A stretch of 21,633 nt of DNA from Chloromonas sp. AAM2 (lineage: Eukaryota; Chlorophyta; Chlorophyceae; Chlamydomonadales; Chlamydomonadaceae): assembly GCA_004335635.1 (NCBI GenBank), contig QAXH01006792.1:11954-33586 (forward strand). Direction: 5' to 3'. The position numbers and the translations under genes are program-made. Numbering within the stretch: the first letter of the stretch is position 1; each line of letters opens with the position of its first letter. Positions 10,722-20,765 of this stretch are shown in pieces. The notes below the pieces were generated by a model that saw only the letters and a list, made by a program, of their open reading frames with translations, did not search any database and was not told the DNA's origin.

Positions 10722-10997
10722 GCTGGTGGCTTGTGACAGGTGGAACAATGGCCTGCGCGCCGGGTGTACGAAGCGTGTGGTTGAAGATTGGATTGCACAC
10801 AGTGTCCTTGTCTGCATGCTGTCTGCAGATGGGGGCGTCAGGGAGGGAGGGAAGGGAGGGGAGGGAAAGCAACTGAACTTGACGGTTTTGGCTGGGTAAG
10901 GGTTTTGCATCCCGGCGCGAAGGTTATCTGGATTTCATGTAGTTGTAGTCATGACACGCTGAGAGAGCACACATGCCCAGGGCTCGATCAGCAGGCC
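10722..10997. promoter_or_regulatory. divergent promoter region between L-GalDH and PP2C, with G-run cluster
   Basis: The start codons of L-GalDH (minus) and PP2C (plus) are 276 bp apart, so both promoters must share this space. It contains a purine-rich cluster of G-runs at 10831-10865. If L-GalDH used an upstream ATG (10817 or 10910), part of this region would be coding on the minus strand, and the shared promoter would shrink to as little as 87 bp. I see no convincing TATA box. Confidence 0.5.
10831..10865 (+). other. G-quadruplex-type motif (seven G-runs of three or more)
   Basis: The plus strand has runs of 5, 3, 3, 3, 3, 4 and 3 G in 35 bases, separated mostly by single A or AA. The 10841-10865 part has six G-runs with loops of 1-2 nt, which meets the usual G3+N1-7 quadruplex rule. 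It lies midway between the two divergent start codons. Confidence 0.75.
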
Positions 10998-13900
10998 ATG
11001 ACCACATCAATAGGAGCAAGGCCCACATCGATCGAGGCAGCTTTAGAACGCCTGGAACAGGCTCAGGACTCCCTACTTGGCCTTGGCAACCTTTCGGAAA
11101 GCCTTTTCAACTTCACGACATTGAGAGAGGATGATGGAACGGGGCTGCCTCATGCGGGAACGCCTTGGGGTGTCAAGGCGTCCCAGGGCCAACGGCCAAA
11201 CATGGAGGATGCATACAGCGTTCAGATGCCTCAGCAAGTCGGTCCCGCGCACCCTGGCAACGCGCAGCAGGTTCCTGTCCTGACAGCCCAGTCCCCTCCG
11301 CAACAGGACGCCCGTGTCACGCATGGGGAAGTGGCATCGGTCGCATCCCCCATCCCGCAAGACGCTATCGTAGCTCCACCAATTCCAGAAGACCTGGCTG
11401 TGCTGTCGGTTTTCGATGGGCACGGTGGCACCGAGGTGGCGGAGCACTGCCGAGACAGGCTTCACAAGCACTTTGCTGCCTCGTTGAGCCACCAGCGCAC
11501 TGCGGCAGCCACTGGTCAGCCGGGGAAAGGGCAGGAGGAGGCAGATGAGAGCGATGGCAGCCCTTCTGGAACCGACTGCTCAGACACAACCCTTGCATCC
11601 ACACCGAACCTGGACCGCAACAACCTTGCATGCACTTCCCAGCACGTCACTGACGCGCTTCGTACAGCTTTTCACAAGACAGATACCGAGCTTGCTGGCA
11701 CAGACGCTGGCGAGTATGTGGGAGCCACTGCAGTAGTAGCTGTTGTGGGACGACAGCATATCTGGATTGCGCACTGTGGTAAGTTGCATGTCTGTTACGA
11801 ACAGCTAAGGCAGCAGCAGGGCGAGCAAGCCAAACTTCGCTCGACCCCAGAATCCAACCCAGAATTGATGTTCATGTGCTACCTTCATCGGCATGCTCCT
11901 ACAGGGGATTCTCGCGCAGTCATCCAGCGCAGTGGCGAGGCGGTGGCATTGACACGCGATCACAAGCCTGACCGAGAGGATGAAGCGGTGGGTCAAATGT
12001 GCATGCACTTGACAGAACACCATGCTTGCAGTCCACCGCATGGTGTGTTCACACCTTACTGCCTCGTGTGTGGTTTGTAGGCGCGCATCAAAGCGGTGGG
12101 CGGGCGCATTGTCTTCACCAGTGGAAGCCACAGGGTTATGGGCATGCTTGCCATGTCCCGTGCTATTGGTGACCACTTCCTTCGGCCTTATGTCATTGCA
12201 GAGCCAGAGGTATGTGGACACATGCATGCAGCGGGGCACATGCAGGTTCGTGAAATGCCCCTGCAGATGTCCCCCAGTTGATTCTGAATCATGGTAACCG
12301 TGGTGGCAGTAATTATTTCATGACCTTCTTGGGCTGACAGCGACGCCTGCTTTGTGAATGTGTGCTGCTGCACTTTTTGCAGGATGTGCGTGCAGCAGGC
12401 AAATGCTAGGTGCCCGCTGCTTTGTTTTACACACACACACACACAGCCTTACATGCACCACTCAACAAGCATGGGTTGCATATGGAACAAGCATTTGGGT
12501 TGAGTGGGTACATGCTATTCATGCGGTCCATTTCATTCACGTGCTTGGCTTGCAGGTGTCTTGTGTGGAGCGGACATCGCAGGATGAGGTGCTAGTGCTT
12601 GCCACAGACGGCCTATGGGACGTGTTTTCATGCAAGGTACGTTTACATGGGTGCGGGCTGGATGATCAGAGCACAGGCGTTGGTCTTCGCACACCCCCAT
12701 GGCGCAGGTGCAGGCGTGTGTCACGTGCCGTGGGCCGTGTGCAAGGCGTGGGGCCGCACCTGCTGCCGGAGCAACCAAGGGCCCGAAGGAGGGACGCATG
12801 GGGCGAACGAGAGCACCACTATTGAGCAGGCATGTGGATAACAGTAGCTGTGCTGAGGGTAGTACTATCATGATCATACTGATGAATATCAGTCAGGCAA
12901 TCAATCACAGCACCCAGTCGCTGCCAGGATCAGCAGCAAGACGAGCAGCAGCGGCAGCGTGTGTAGGGTTGTATCCAGCTCGTAGGTAATCTCAGCAGCG
13001 AGCAGCAGACGGGTTACCAGTCAGGTGTAGCTGCAGTGTCATGCCTGTGCCTGAGGCCGGGCACCAGCAGGCCATTGTCCTGCTAATCGTGTTGTTATTG
13101 TTGTTCCGATTTGTCAACTTCTTTGGACGCTGATGAGTGTTCATAGCAACTAGCTGGTATGTGGTGCCTAGCGGAAGGACGCTCTAGCATTTGAAATGCA
13201 TCATCGATACAGCGTTTTTCATGTGGTGGCTATTGCGGCAAGGCCTGTTGCATGGTTTGCCCGCTGAACCAAGTGCGCCAGGAACTGTCTGCTGGTCCTG
13301 CAAACTGGCACAGTCCTCATGTAGTGTAGGAAGCGGAGCTGGCAGCAGTGGCCCACATCACCATTGCCTTTGTTGTCTGGTGGCAACAGGCATGGGGGTG
13401 CACTGGCAGTGACAGATTTGCTTTGCATGACTACCATGGCCACGATGCCAGCTACCCTTTTCTGATAATGCTGGCCTGTCGTTCATGGATTGGATTGGCT
13501 GAGGATAGAACCCAAGTACCTTGCTCAAGCATGAGCGCACAAGCCATCAAAAAAATGATCCCACTTGCTTTGAGGCGCTCTCTGTGTTCATTTGACATGA
13601 CAAACCAGCAGGTGGAGACATGCACTCTTTACGGTCTAACATTTGTTTTCTCACATGTGTGGCCTAAATTTGCGAACCCGCTTTGTTTGGGTTGCTTTTC
13701 TGACAAGCATCAAGCGTGTGTTGCCTCAATGTTGACACGTATGCGCGCCTTGGAAGTTGGGACGTCCTTTCAGCAGCACTGTGAAAGCTATTTGGTTGCA
13801 ATTTCTCGCCACGTTCAAGGCCCGCTTGGTGTCAATCAGCTCGTTGAGATGTAACCAAAGAAAAGAACTGTGCTGGCTTCCACGCTTCCTGCTTCCGAGG

Positions 13901-15961
13901 CCTGCGTGGCTGAATCGCCAGCTTGAGATGAACGGTGCCATGTGCTCCCTTGCCATTTGCTTTGGCTGTCTGTTGTTTCTTACAGGAAGCGACTACCTTG
14001 GCCCAGCGCTGCATCACCCGCAGCAAGGAGCGGGGCATGTCCCGCCATGGCGCCTGCAGAGTGGCGGCCAGTGTATTGACCAAGGTAGCCCTTGAGCGCG
14101 GCAGCCGGGATAACATCACCGTCATTGTGGTAGACGTTTCCATTGCCGCATCAACCCAGCAGCAGCAGCAGCACACAGCAGCGCTGCAGACTGGCACGTC
14201 CATGCAGCAGCATCTGCACACGGGAACGGCAAGCAGGAGCAGCAGCAGCGCAGCGGCCGCCAGTGGAGGCGGGGCGGGGGCGGGCGTTGGCACTGCCGCG
14301 TCCGGGTGGGTGCGTGGAGGGGGATACAGCGAGGCTAAGGCGTCCGTAGGAGGCGCGGAGGGGGCGGCTTCAGGCAAGGGCGCACATACCGCGGCCGCCG
14401 CGGGGCTGCGGCTACCGCAGGTGGGCAGCGCAGCGGACATGGAGTCGTGCGCACACTCGTGTGTGCCGTGCGGGAATTCTTGCAGCACCAGCGGAAATGC
14501 CTTTGGGGGGTCAGGCGCACCTGCCAGCGCCCCCTTAGCGTCAGTCTCAGGGGATTCATCCAGCAAGCTGTGTCTGCACAGCGCGGAATCCGGTGCATCG
14601 CAAGGAGGAGGATCCGGGGCGCCCGTGCAGACGGGAACGGGGCATGCAGCGGGCGGGGTGACGCCGCAGGGCGGCACAAGTGGGGGTGCGGCCGAGGAAC
14701 AGCGGGCCGCTAGCGAGCAGCATAGTCAGCAGCAGCAGCAGCAGCGGCCCGCAGACACGGAGTCGGACGGAGCGGTGGCAGGCGGCTCCGCAGGCAGTAA
14801 GGGCGGCGCGGGCAGCGGGATGGGCTCACGCACGCAGTCCTTCAGCGTGACCACCTGCACATGGGTCAAGAGCGGCGGGACGCTTGCAGGGAGCCTGGGG
14901 CCGGCGGGAGGCAGCACCTCATCACTAGAAAGGAAGCTAGAGAATGACAGGTGAGCCAGGGTGGTGGTGAGGTCATGGCATAATGTGGGTCAGGCAGATC
15001 AAGGCAGGCCGGCAGCAGGCGGATGGGGCCAAGCGGGTTAGGGCAGGCAGACCAGAGCAGGCTGACCTGCGGCCATGTGTGTGTATGCTGTGCGCACCCA
15101 CATGAGTGTCTGGATCACACCATGGCCTGATCTGCATGCAGGAGCATGGAACGGCAGATCAGCGCACCCAGCTCTCGGCAGCTCCCCATCAGCACAGCCG
15201 AGCAGCAGCCCGGCGGGCAGGCTGAGGCCGCACCGACCAGGCAGCCCTCGGGCCCGGACTCCCGCTCTCACCTACACTTGCCTGTTAGCGGGGGCGGCAG
15301 CGGAGCAAGCTCGGCAACTAAGAGCACGGCAGAACTACCCACACCCCTGTTAATCCCTAGCTGTATTAGTCCCACTTCACACGCACAGCATCCGCATCAG
15401 CAGCACAAGTCAGGGCAGCAAAGCCCACACAGTCCTAAATCCAATCCAGTAGTGCCGCACCGACTAGCACATGGCACCAGTGCACCGCCGCCAAGCGCAG
15501 TCATTCGAGCATTGCAGGCTGAGCAGCAGCAGCAGCACGGCCGGTCGCTCCCGCCTGTAGCACCGGCGGGTGGGAGCGGGGTGCGCAGCAGTTCAAATTC
15601 AACAGCCGCTGCAAATGCGGAGGTGGGAGAGGGCGCGGATGGAACGGCGGCGGCCTTTCCACTGCAGGCGCCTGGCAGCATCGGGCAGCAGCACGTTCGG
15701 AACAGCTCCGAAAGCGGCGCGCCACACAACGCAGTGTCCGCTGCTCGGCGCGGTCGTGTGATGGTAAAGCGGCCGGGATCGGGCGAGGCGCAGCGCAAGT
15801 TGACGTCCCACGACTGCCTGCAGACAGTGGCTGCAGCGGCGCTAGCCACTGTGGATAGTGATTCAGACGGGCTGGCAGTGCTTAGCAAGAGCCAGGAAAG
15901 CTCAGGGCCTGCTTCTGCACCCAGTCTGGACGGAAATGTGCGAGCGTCTCAGACCCTGTAA
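10998..15961 (+). CDS. PP2C-type Ser/Thr protein phosphatase with long low-complexity C-terminal tail (6 exons, 952 aa)
   Basis: This is a metal-dependent (Mg/Mn) PPM-family phosphatase; the substrate is unknown. Exons are 10998-11778, 11905-11987, 12081-12209, 12556-12636, 13986-14950 and 15142-15961, totalling 2859 nt, all GT-AG with phases matching. Catalytic features: phosphate-binding Arg66 with Glu70/Asp71 (RPNMEDAYS), Asp140 (FDGHGG), GDSRAV at about 261-266, AMSRAIGD, Asp349 (ATDGLWDV), and Asp400/Asn401 (GSRDNITVIVV). The domain ends near 410. It carries inserts between the first two metal sites (about 46 extra residues) and after the DGHGG helix. Residues ~412-952 are Gly/Ser/Ala/Gln-rich with CAG-coded Gln runs and no domain I recognise. 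No signal peptide or membrane segment is evident. ATG 10998 is the first in-frame ATG; the open frame upstream has none. Intron 4 (12637-13985, 1349 bp) shows no further gene. Confidence 0.93.
12429..12445 (+). repeat. (AC)n microsatellite in PP2C intron 3
   Basis: A perfect run of eight AC units lies in intron 3 of the phosphatase gene, about 110 bp before exon 4. Confidence 0.9.
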
Positions 15962-16380
15962 CCACCGCTTGTACTCGCATGTATTCGCGGAGCACCAGTG
16001 AGACAAAGCACCGCAAGTGAGCTGCATAGTGTGCAAGCAAGAAGCACATCTGGCTTTGCATGCAGAACAGAGCAGAGCAGAACTGAGCTTTGTTCAGCAT
16101 CTTGGTGCAAGCAAATGATCAGCGAGCTCAGCCACTTGTCTGACAAGTGGACAGAGCTGTCGCTTTGCTGCATTCTTCTGACCCGTGGGTGTGGAACTGC
16201 GTTGTCTGGGGCTGCCCGTGGTGCCGTGTGAGCCTTGGGTGGCGCGTTCTCTGGCCAGTTGCTATTGCTCTGGGGAATTGAGCAGCTGAGGGCTGCAGGC
16301 AAGCTGCATCATATGCATGATGACGTGCTCTGCTTGCATCAACAGCCTGCCCAATTCATTGTCAATGTGGCCTGTTGCAG

Positions 16381-16519
16381 CAGCTGCTGCGCAGCAAGCA
16401 GCAGACTCTCTTCCTCGAAAATCATCTGGCAGCCAAGCAGCAGCTGGAGACTGAACTGCTGCAGCAGGAAAGCAAGGTGGTGCATGCGCCTTTGCCACAG
16501 CACCTTGTAGACTCGCGTG
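16381..16519 (+). CDS. candidate coiled-coil exon of unknown gene (tentative)
   Basis: After a good 3' splice site (CCTGTTGCAG), an open frame reads QLLRSKQQTLFLENHL followed by AAKQQLETELLQQESK, a strongly helical, Gln/Leu/Glu-rich pattern. It can end at the donor after GAAAGCAAG (16476) or at CGTGGG|GTGAGG (16519/16520). It starts about 420 bp after the PP2C stop codon. I found no matching upstream or downstream exon, so it is either part of an unresolved gene, an alternative PP2C 3' exon, or CAG-rich chance sequence. Confidence 0.25.
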
Positions 16520-17907
16520 GGGTGAGGCTGAATTACGCGACCGACAGGAAAAGGAGGGCTGGCGGGGGTGGGCAACCAAATCAGTTTTCGGTCACCTCCT
16601 TCCAGCCGTTGTCCTTTGCAACCGTTGCGCTTTCATTTGTTTGACATTTGCCTGGTTGCACAACCCACTCTGGTGTGTTCACTCTTTTTTCTGCCAGAAC
16701 GGTCATCACGTGACAAGTGCCTCAACAGAAACTCCAGCTTGTGATGTGATAGCCTTAGCAGAAACTAGGCACCTTGGCTTTTGCATTGCAGTATGGGGGC
16801 AATTCACAAATTCTGATGTCGCCCTTGGATTGGGTTGACTGGTAGAAACTTGCCTGGGCGGCGGCATCCCTTTGACCTTGCAAACTCAGGCATGTGGGCC
16901 AGGTTGCAGTGGCAGAGTTTGCTTTGTATACGCACGCTGTCCATGCAATGCAATGCAACACATGGTGCATTCGAGTATTAAATGGTGCAGGTCTTTGTCG
17001 TTGGTCATCCACATAGTTTCTAACCACAGCAAAACCGCCTTCAAGTTCGCTGTTCAGTCACTACTACGCACACACTGCTGCGCACATGCTGGTGTGTGGA
17101 ACACGGTGTGCTGCACGTGTCAAGACATGGGCCATTCTGCTTAGCCCTTGAATTAGTGGCAAGCAGTTTCATATCTGTGCCCTTTTCTGTCCGCCTGTGT
17201 TTTGTGCTTTGCTTGCCTTTTGGTCGTGGCAGGCAGCCGCTGTGTTGAAACGTGTGTACAGTACATGCACATGTGTGGCGCATGGTAAGCCACAAGTCCT
17301 GCCACCGCTCAGAAGATGCCATTTCATGTGCTTGGTACTCAAGCTGCAATGCCTTGGGCCAAGCTCTGCCGCACGGCGGTCTTGTGCATGGCTTGACACT
17401 TGTTTGGCTTTGCAATACCATGTGGGCAAGAAGCGCTGTTTCACATTGTTTGGCAAGGGCCTGGGACAGACACGCATTGCCTGCACTGCCGCTGCCACTT
17501 CCACTTGCTTGCTCCTGGCTCGTGCTGTCGCTATGTGTCGCATCACATGAAGCGCTCCTGCTGCTGCTCATGTCTGCCAAATGTTTTGTTGAACACGCGA
17601 TTGATCGACTTCACATTGCTCAGTGAGCGCCCAAGGTACCAGCAGCCATGCATTTCTTCCTTCTGCTTGAAGCTGTCAGCGCGACCTCTCTTCGCCCATT
17701 TCACAGAACATCTGGATATCTGAGCAGCGTGCATGGATTAGAGTCACAGCCCGATGCATAAGGCCAGGCGTCACTGTGGGACAAAGGCACTTGCGTTTTT
17801 GGACGATGATGAGATGACGGAAGACTTGATGGGTGCGACCATAGGAAGACCAAGTGAGATAGTCTGAGCGTGTGACACGGGTGGTGAGCTGATATCTGAG
17901 TTCTGCT

Positions 17908-17912
17908 TGTAA
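17908..17912 (+). terminator. possible polyadenylation signal (TGTAA) for PP2C
   Basis: TGTAA is the usual poly(A) motif in Chlamydomonas-type algae. This is the only plus-strand copy I saw after the PP2C stop codon, apart from one overlapping the stop itself. Using it would give a long (~1.95 kb) 3' UTR, so it may instead belong to another transcript or be chance. Confidence 0.25.
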
Positions 17913-18711
17913 TGCTTGCTGCAATGCTCAATGCGTCGGCTGCAGTTGCACACAGCAAGAACAGCAAAGAGTGAAAACTTGAACACGAGCGCAATTGTGA
18001 AAGCAAAGCTCCTGTGTCCTGCGCCTGCACAGATGTGGGCATTCCTGAGGGTGCTGCATTGCTAGTCGCAGTTTAGTCCTCACAGACCAGATTCTCAACT
18101 CTCACCAACATCCTCACCCTACATGTAGAGAACAGGAAGATGCCATTCCGCTCAACAGCTACCACACGAGCACCGCAACATGAGTGAAACATACAGGTTC
18201 AAGCTTTATGGTTAGTGGTTGGTCAGCAACACACATCCGGTCTTAAATGCTGCGCTATGTACAAAGATTCAAGCTCCACCTGCCAGTATCTGTACCAGAT
18301 AGTACCATTCACAGTGGCATGCCAGCCAGCCTGCCCTGTTAACATGGCAGGAGGGAACCCAGCCCGTCCAACCAGCATGTCATGTCAGACGCCAGTCCGG
18401 CCCTTCGCCTGCCAGCCAGGCCGTCCCAAACTGAAGAATAGTGTACAGCATGTGCATGCGTGTCCGCGGTAGTCCAATGCATAGCATACTCAACCGGCCT
18501 CTGGAAATGGCAAACGGTTCTTCAATCCATTGTCCGTTTCCGTTTCATAACAACGTGCACCCTGCTGTGTTGCTCAATCGCTCGCTCATCCGGTGCACTC
18601 TCACAACCACTCCCTCTTGTGCACTGCTGTGCATCTCACGATAGATAAGCACCAGGGGGGCTGCCGCGCAGCAGTTCAGTCCCGTCCGTCTTCAAACTGT
18701 TTACACGAACT

Positions 18712-20112
18712 CTAGACCCGCTGTTTTCCGCCTAGGGTGGCGCGTCTCGTGAGCAGATGACTGAGCAGTCCCAGGGGCCCGACAAAGAAACATAAGCCCA
18801 CACTGTGTGCTGTCTTGACGCCGTGCGTCAAGCCATCAACCCATATTTCCCTGCACAGTAAGCACAAGAGTGACCCTGGATTTGGGCTGCAGCTATGTGT
18901 ACTGTTGCAGCTATGTCAATCAAACAAGCACTCAACGCGCAGGGCCTCTGTACAGTAATGCACGAGGCCCCTTGTCCATGCCTCTGTACAGGTTGCGGAT
19001 ATAACATATGAGTGGTTAGTTCTTGGTTAGCAAGCCTGCCTAAACCAGGCACATGCTGTCATGCAAGAGTCACTCACCTGGCCATGAAAAAGTCCAGCAT
19101 GAGGAGGTGCACCCACGAGAGAAGAGTGAACAGCTGACTCCTGAAAAGCGCTGCCACTGACTCGACCATTTGAGGCACGTGAACAGGATCTGCTGTGATA
19201 TCACGTCCTATTGCCAACACAGGCTCCGCCAAGCCTGCTTGTATTGCCGCTGAGAGTGTGGCTGTGTAAAGCAGCCCTAGAGCACACAGAAGGTGAGGCG
19301 GTCGAAGGAGCCGGCTGGTCTGCAAGCGAACAGGTGAAAGCAACCGGCAGGATGCGTACGCAGAGTCAGAATGCGGGGGAGGCACAGGGAAACACATGGC
19401 ATGACACTTACCATTGGGGCGGCATGGCTTTAAAACATGGGGGAGCGTGCGTTACGCAAAAATTTGATGCAATGTGCTGGATACAAACACAAGCCGACTG
19501 GTGTGGACACGCCGCATGGCGGCATGCATGCATGTGTTGTGGTGATCCCCGCTGTGGTTGCACAAGCGTGTTACGCTTTACAAGAGGGTCAAGAGAGTCC
19601 TAGCTTTACAATCTGCACAGAGTGCACTGAAGAGACAGCATGCGTCGAGGCATCGAGCAGTGCACCGGCACCGCTTACTTACCCCTTTCCATTTGGGTGC
19701 AAAGCAGAGCAAGGCGTACAGGAACACCATCACAACTGTCACGCCGCTGAACACCGCTTCCAGGTAAGAGAGATGGCTGAACACTGCTGAAGTCGATGCC
19801 AACGTTCCTGTTGCAGCGCTGCCTGCCTGCAACGACCGCTGCGTGCTTCGCCGTGCTTGACTAACCGCACAAGGTAGTGGTGCACAGACACCTTGATCGC
19901 CTGCATGATGGGTATGCAATCAGTTCCTTGCGCACTTGCGCGCCATGTCCGAGGGGCGATGGCTACCGTAGGGAAGCATGTGGCATGAGCCCACCTGAGT
20001 GCTGTTGCTCAGTAACCAGAGGGGTTGCCCGGTCCCGCAGTCTGGGTTTGGCTAATGGCGGCATCATCCATGCCGAAGATCCGCCATGCAGTCTCAAGCT
20101 GAATTGTTGCAT
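18712..20112 (-). CDS. ABA4: ABA4-like protein (DUF4281), plastid membrane protein of neoxanthin synthesis (4 exons, 238 aa)
   Basis: ABA4 is a plastid membrane protein required for the violaxanthin-to-neoxanthin step in plants; its biochemical role is not fully settled. Exons on the minus strand are 20112-19995, 19900-19683, 19319-19078 and 18850-18712, totalling 717 nt with phases matching at each GT-AG junction. Residues 1 to about 80 (MQQFSLRLHGGSSAW...) are Ser/Arg/Gln-rich with few acidic residues, fitting a chloroplast transit peptide. Four hydrophobic segments follow, at about 88-108 (VVMVFLYALLCFAPKWKG), 120-140 (LLCALGLLYTATL), 173-193 (LLSWVHLLMLDFFMAR) and 208-226 (HSVGLCFFVGPLGLLSHLL). 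The W-H-L-L...D-F-F-A-R and HS..LC...GPLGLLSHLLTRR patterns mark the DUF4281 family. Length is close to plant ABA4 (about 220 aa). Exon 1 is the least certain part; it was chosen because its phase, ATG and presequence all fit. Confidence 0.88.
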
Positions 20113-20765
20113 ATCAGAAGAAGTCGATGCGTACCGTGGCTCGCGGCTGCTCGGTGCCGCAGGGGACGGTCTTGTGCTGGGCGGTATTTGGGCTCACGCC
20201 TGTGGCCTGTCCCGTGTGCAGTCACAGCGCCAAGCTTGAACACGAGCGCGATTGCAACCGGGTGAGTCATCCGTCGTTTGACATAAACATTCGAGTTGAC
20301 AGTTGCCGCCGGAATGACACAAAATTGTGATGTCACAAACTTGTTGTTTCTTCCTTCTGCCTGGCAGACCTGACTCGCAGGCTCGCAGTGACTCTTGACT
20401 GAGTAGTTTTTCTGGCTGAAAGCTTACAATACCTATCTCCTGCACACCGGAGTATGTGTGCCCCGGCCACAATACACACTGTGGTGCATGTCCGTGGTAC
20501 AGAGTACCTCGTTAGCGCTATCATTCTGAGGTCCGAGAGAGTGTGTAGTAAGCAAAGGGATGGCTGTGCGATGCGTAGCGAGCAGGGCTGGCGTGATCAC
20601 AAAACACAGACCCACAGACAGTTCGAATGCCATGCCTCTCCTGGCCCCGTGCTCACAGGCAAGGCCATGCGAGAAAACGCGTGCCGCCCATGTGCCTAAT
20701 GCTTCGTGGCAGGACCCATGTGTGCAAGCACTAACAGCGCAAACAAGAGTCATCTCGACAAAAAA
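20113..20765. other. region upstream of the ABA4-like gene, no gene recognised
   Basis: It should hold the ABA4-like promoter and 5' UTR next to 20112. Open frames on both strands are short and unlike any family I know. No TATA box or distinct repeat stands out. Confidence 0.4.

Larger units (their letters stand above)
15962..18711. other. 2.75-kb convergent intergenic region between PP2C and ABA4-like gene
   Basis: This probably holds both 3' UTRs. I could not identify a named gene on either strand; the open frames are short and Cys/His/Met-rich, typical of non-coding DNA here. Items worth noting are a coiled-coil-like candidate exon at 16381-16519, a perfect 19-bp palindrome at 16132-16150, and one plus-strand TGTAA at 17908-17912. 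Confidence 0.4.

Noticed and set aside
10788..10997. PP2C start 70 codons upstream of 10998
   Set aside because: The upstream frame begins with TTG at 10788 and has no ATG before 10998.
13832..14677. 281-residue minus-strand open frame
   Set aside because: It is antisense to PP2C exon 5. The GC-rich Gly/Ala/Ser/Gln coding tail leaves stops rare on the opposite strand, and the Pro/Ala/Cys-rich translation matches no family.
15397..15888. 163-residue minus-strand open frame
   Set aside because: Antisense to the PP2C exon 6 low-complexity tail, explained by GC-rich composition.
17041..17580. 179-residue minus-strand open frame with a Ser/Gly-rich beginning
   Set aside because: No family resemblance and a Cys/His-rich later half typical of non-coding frames here; it would fall within probable 3'-UTR sequence. 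Not strong enough to call.
17978..20249. Identical 15-mer CTTGAACACGAGCGC at 17978-17992 and 20235-20249
   Set aside because: One 15-bp match in 21 kb is close to chance expectation, and the flanks agree only over a few more bases.
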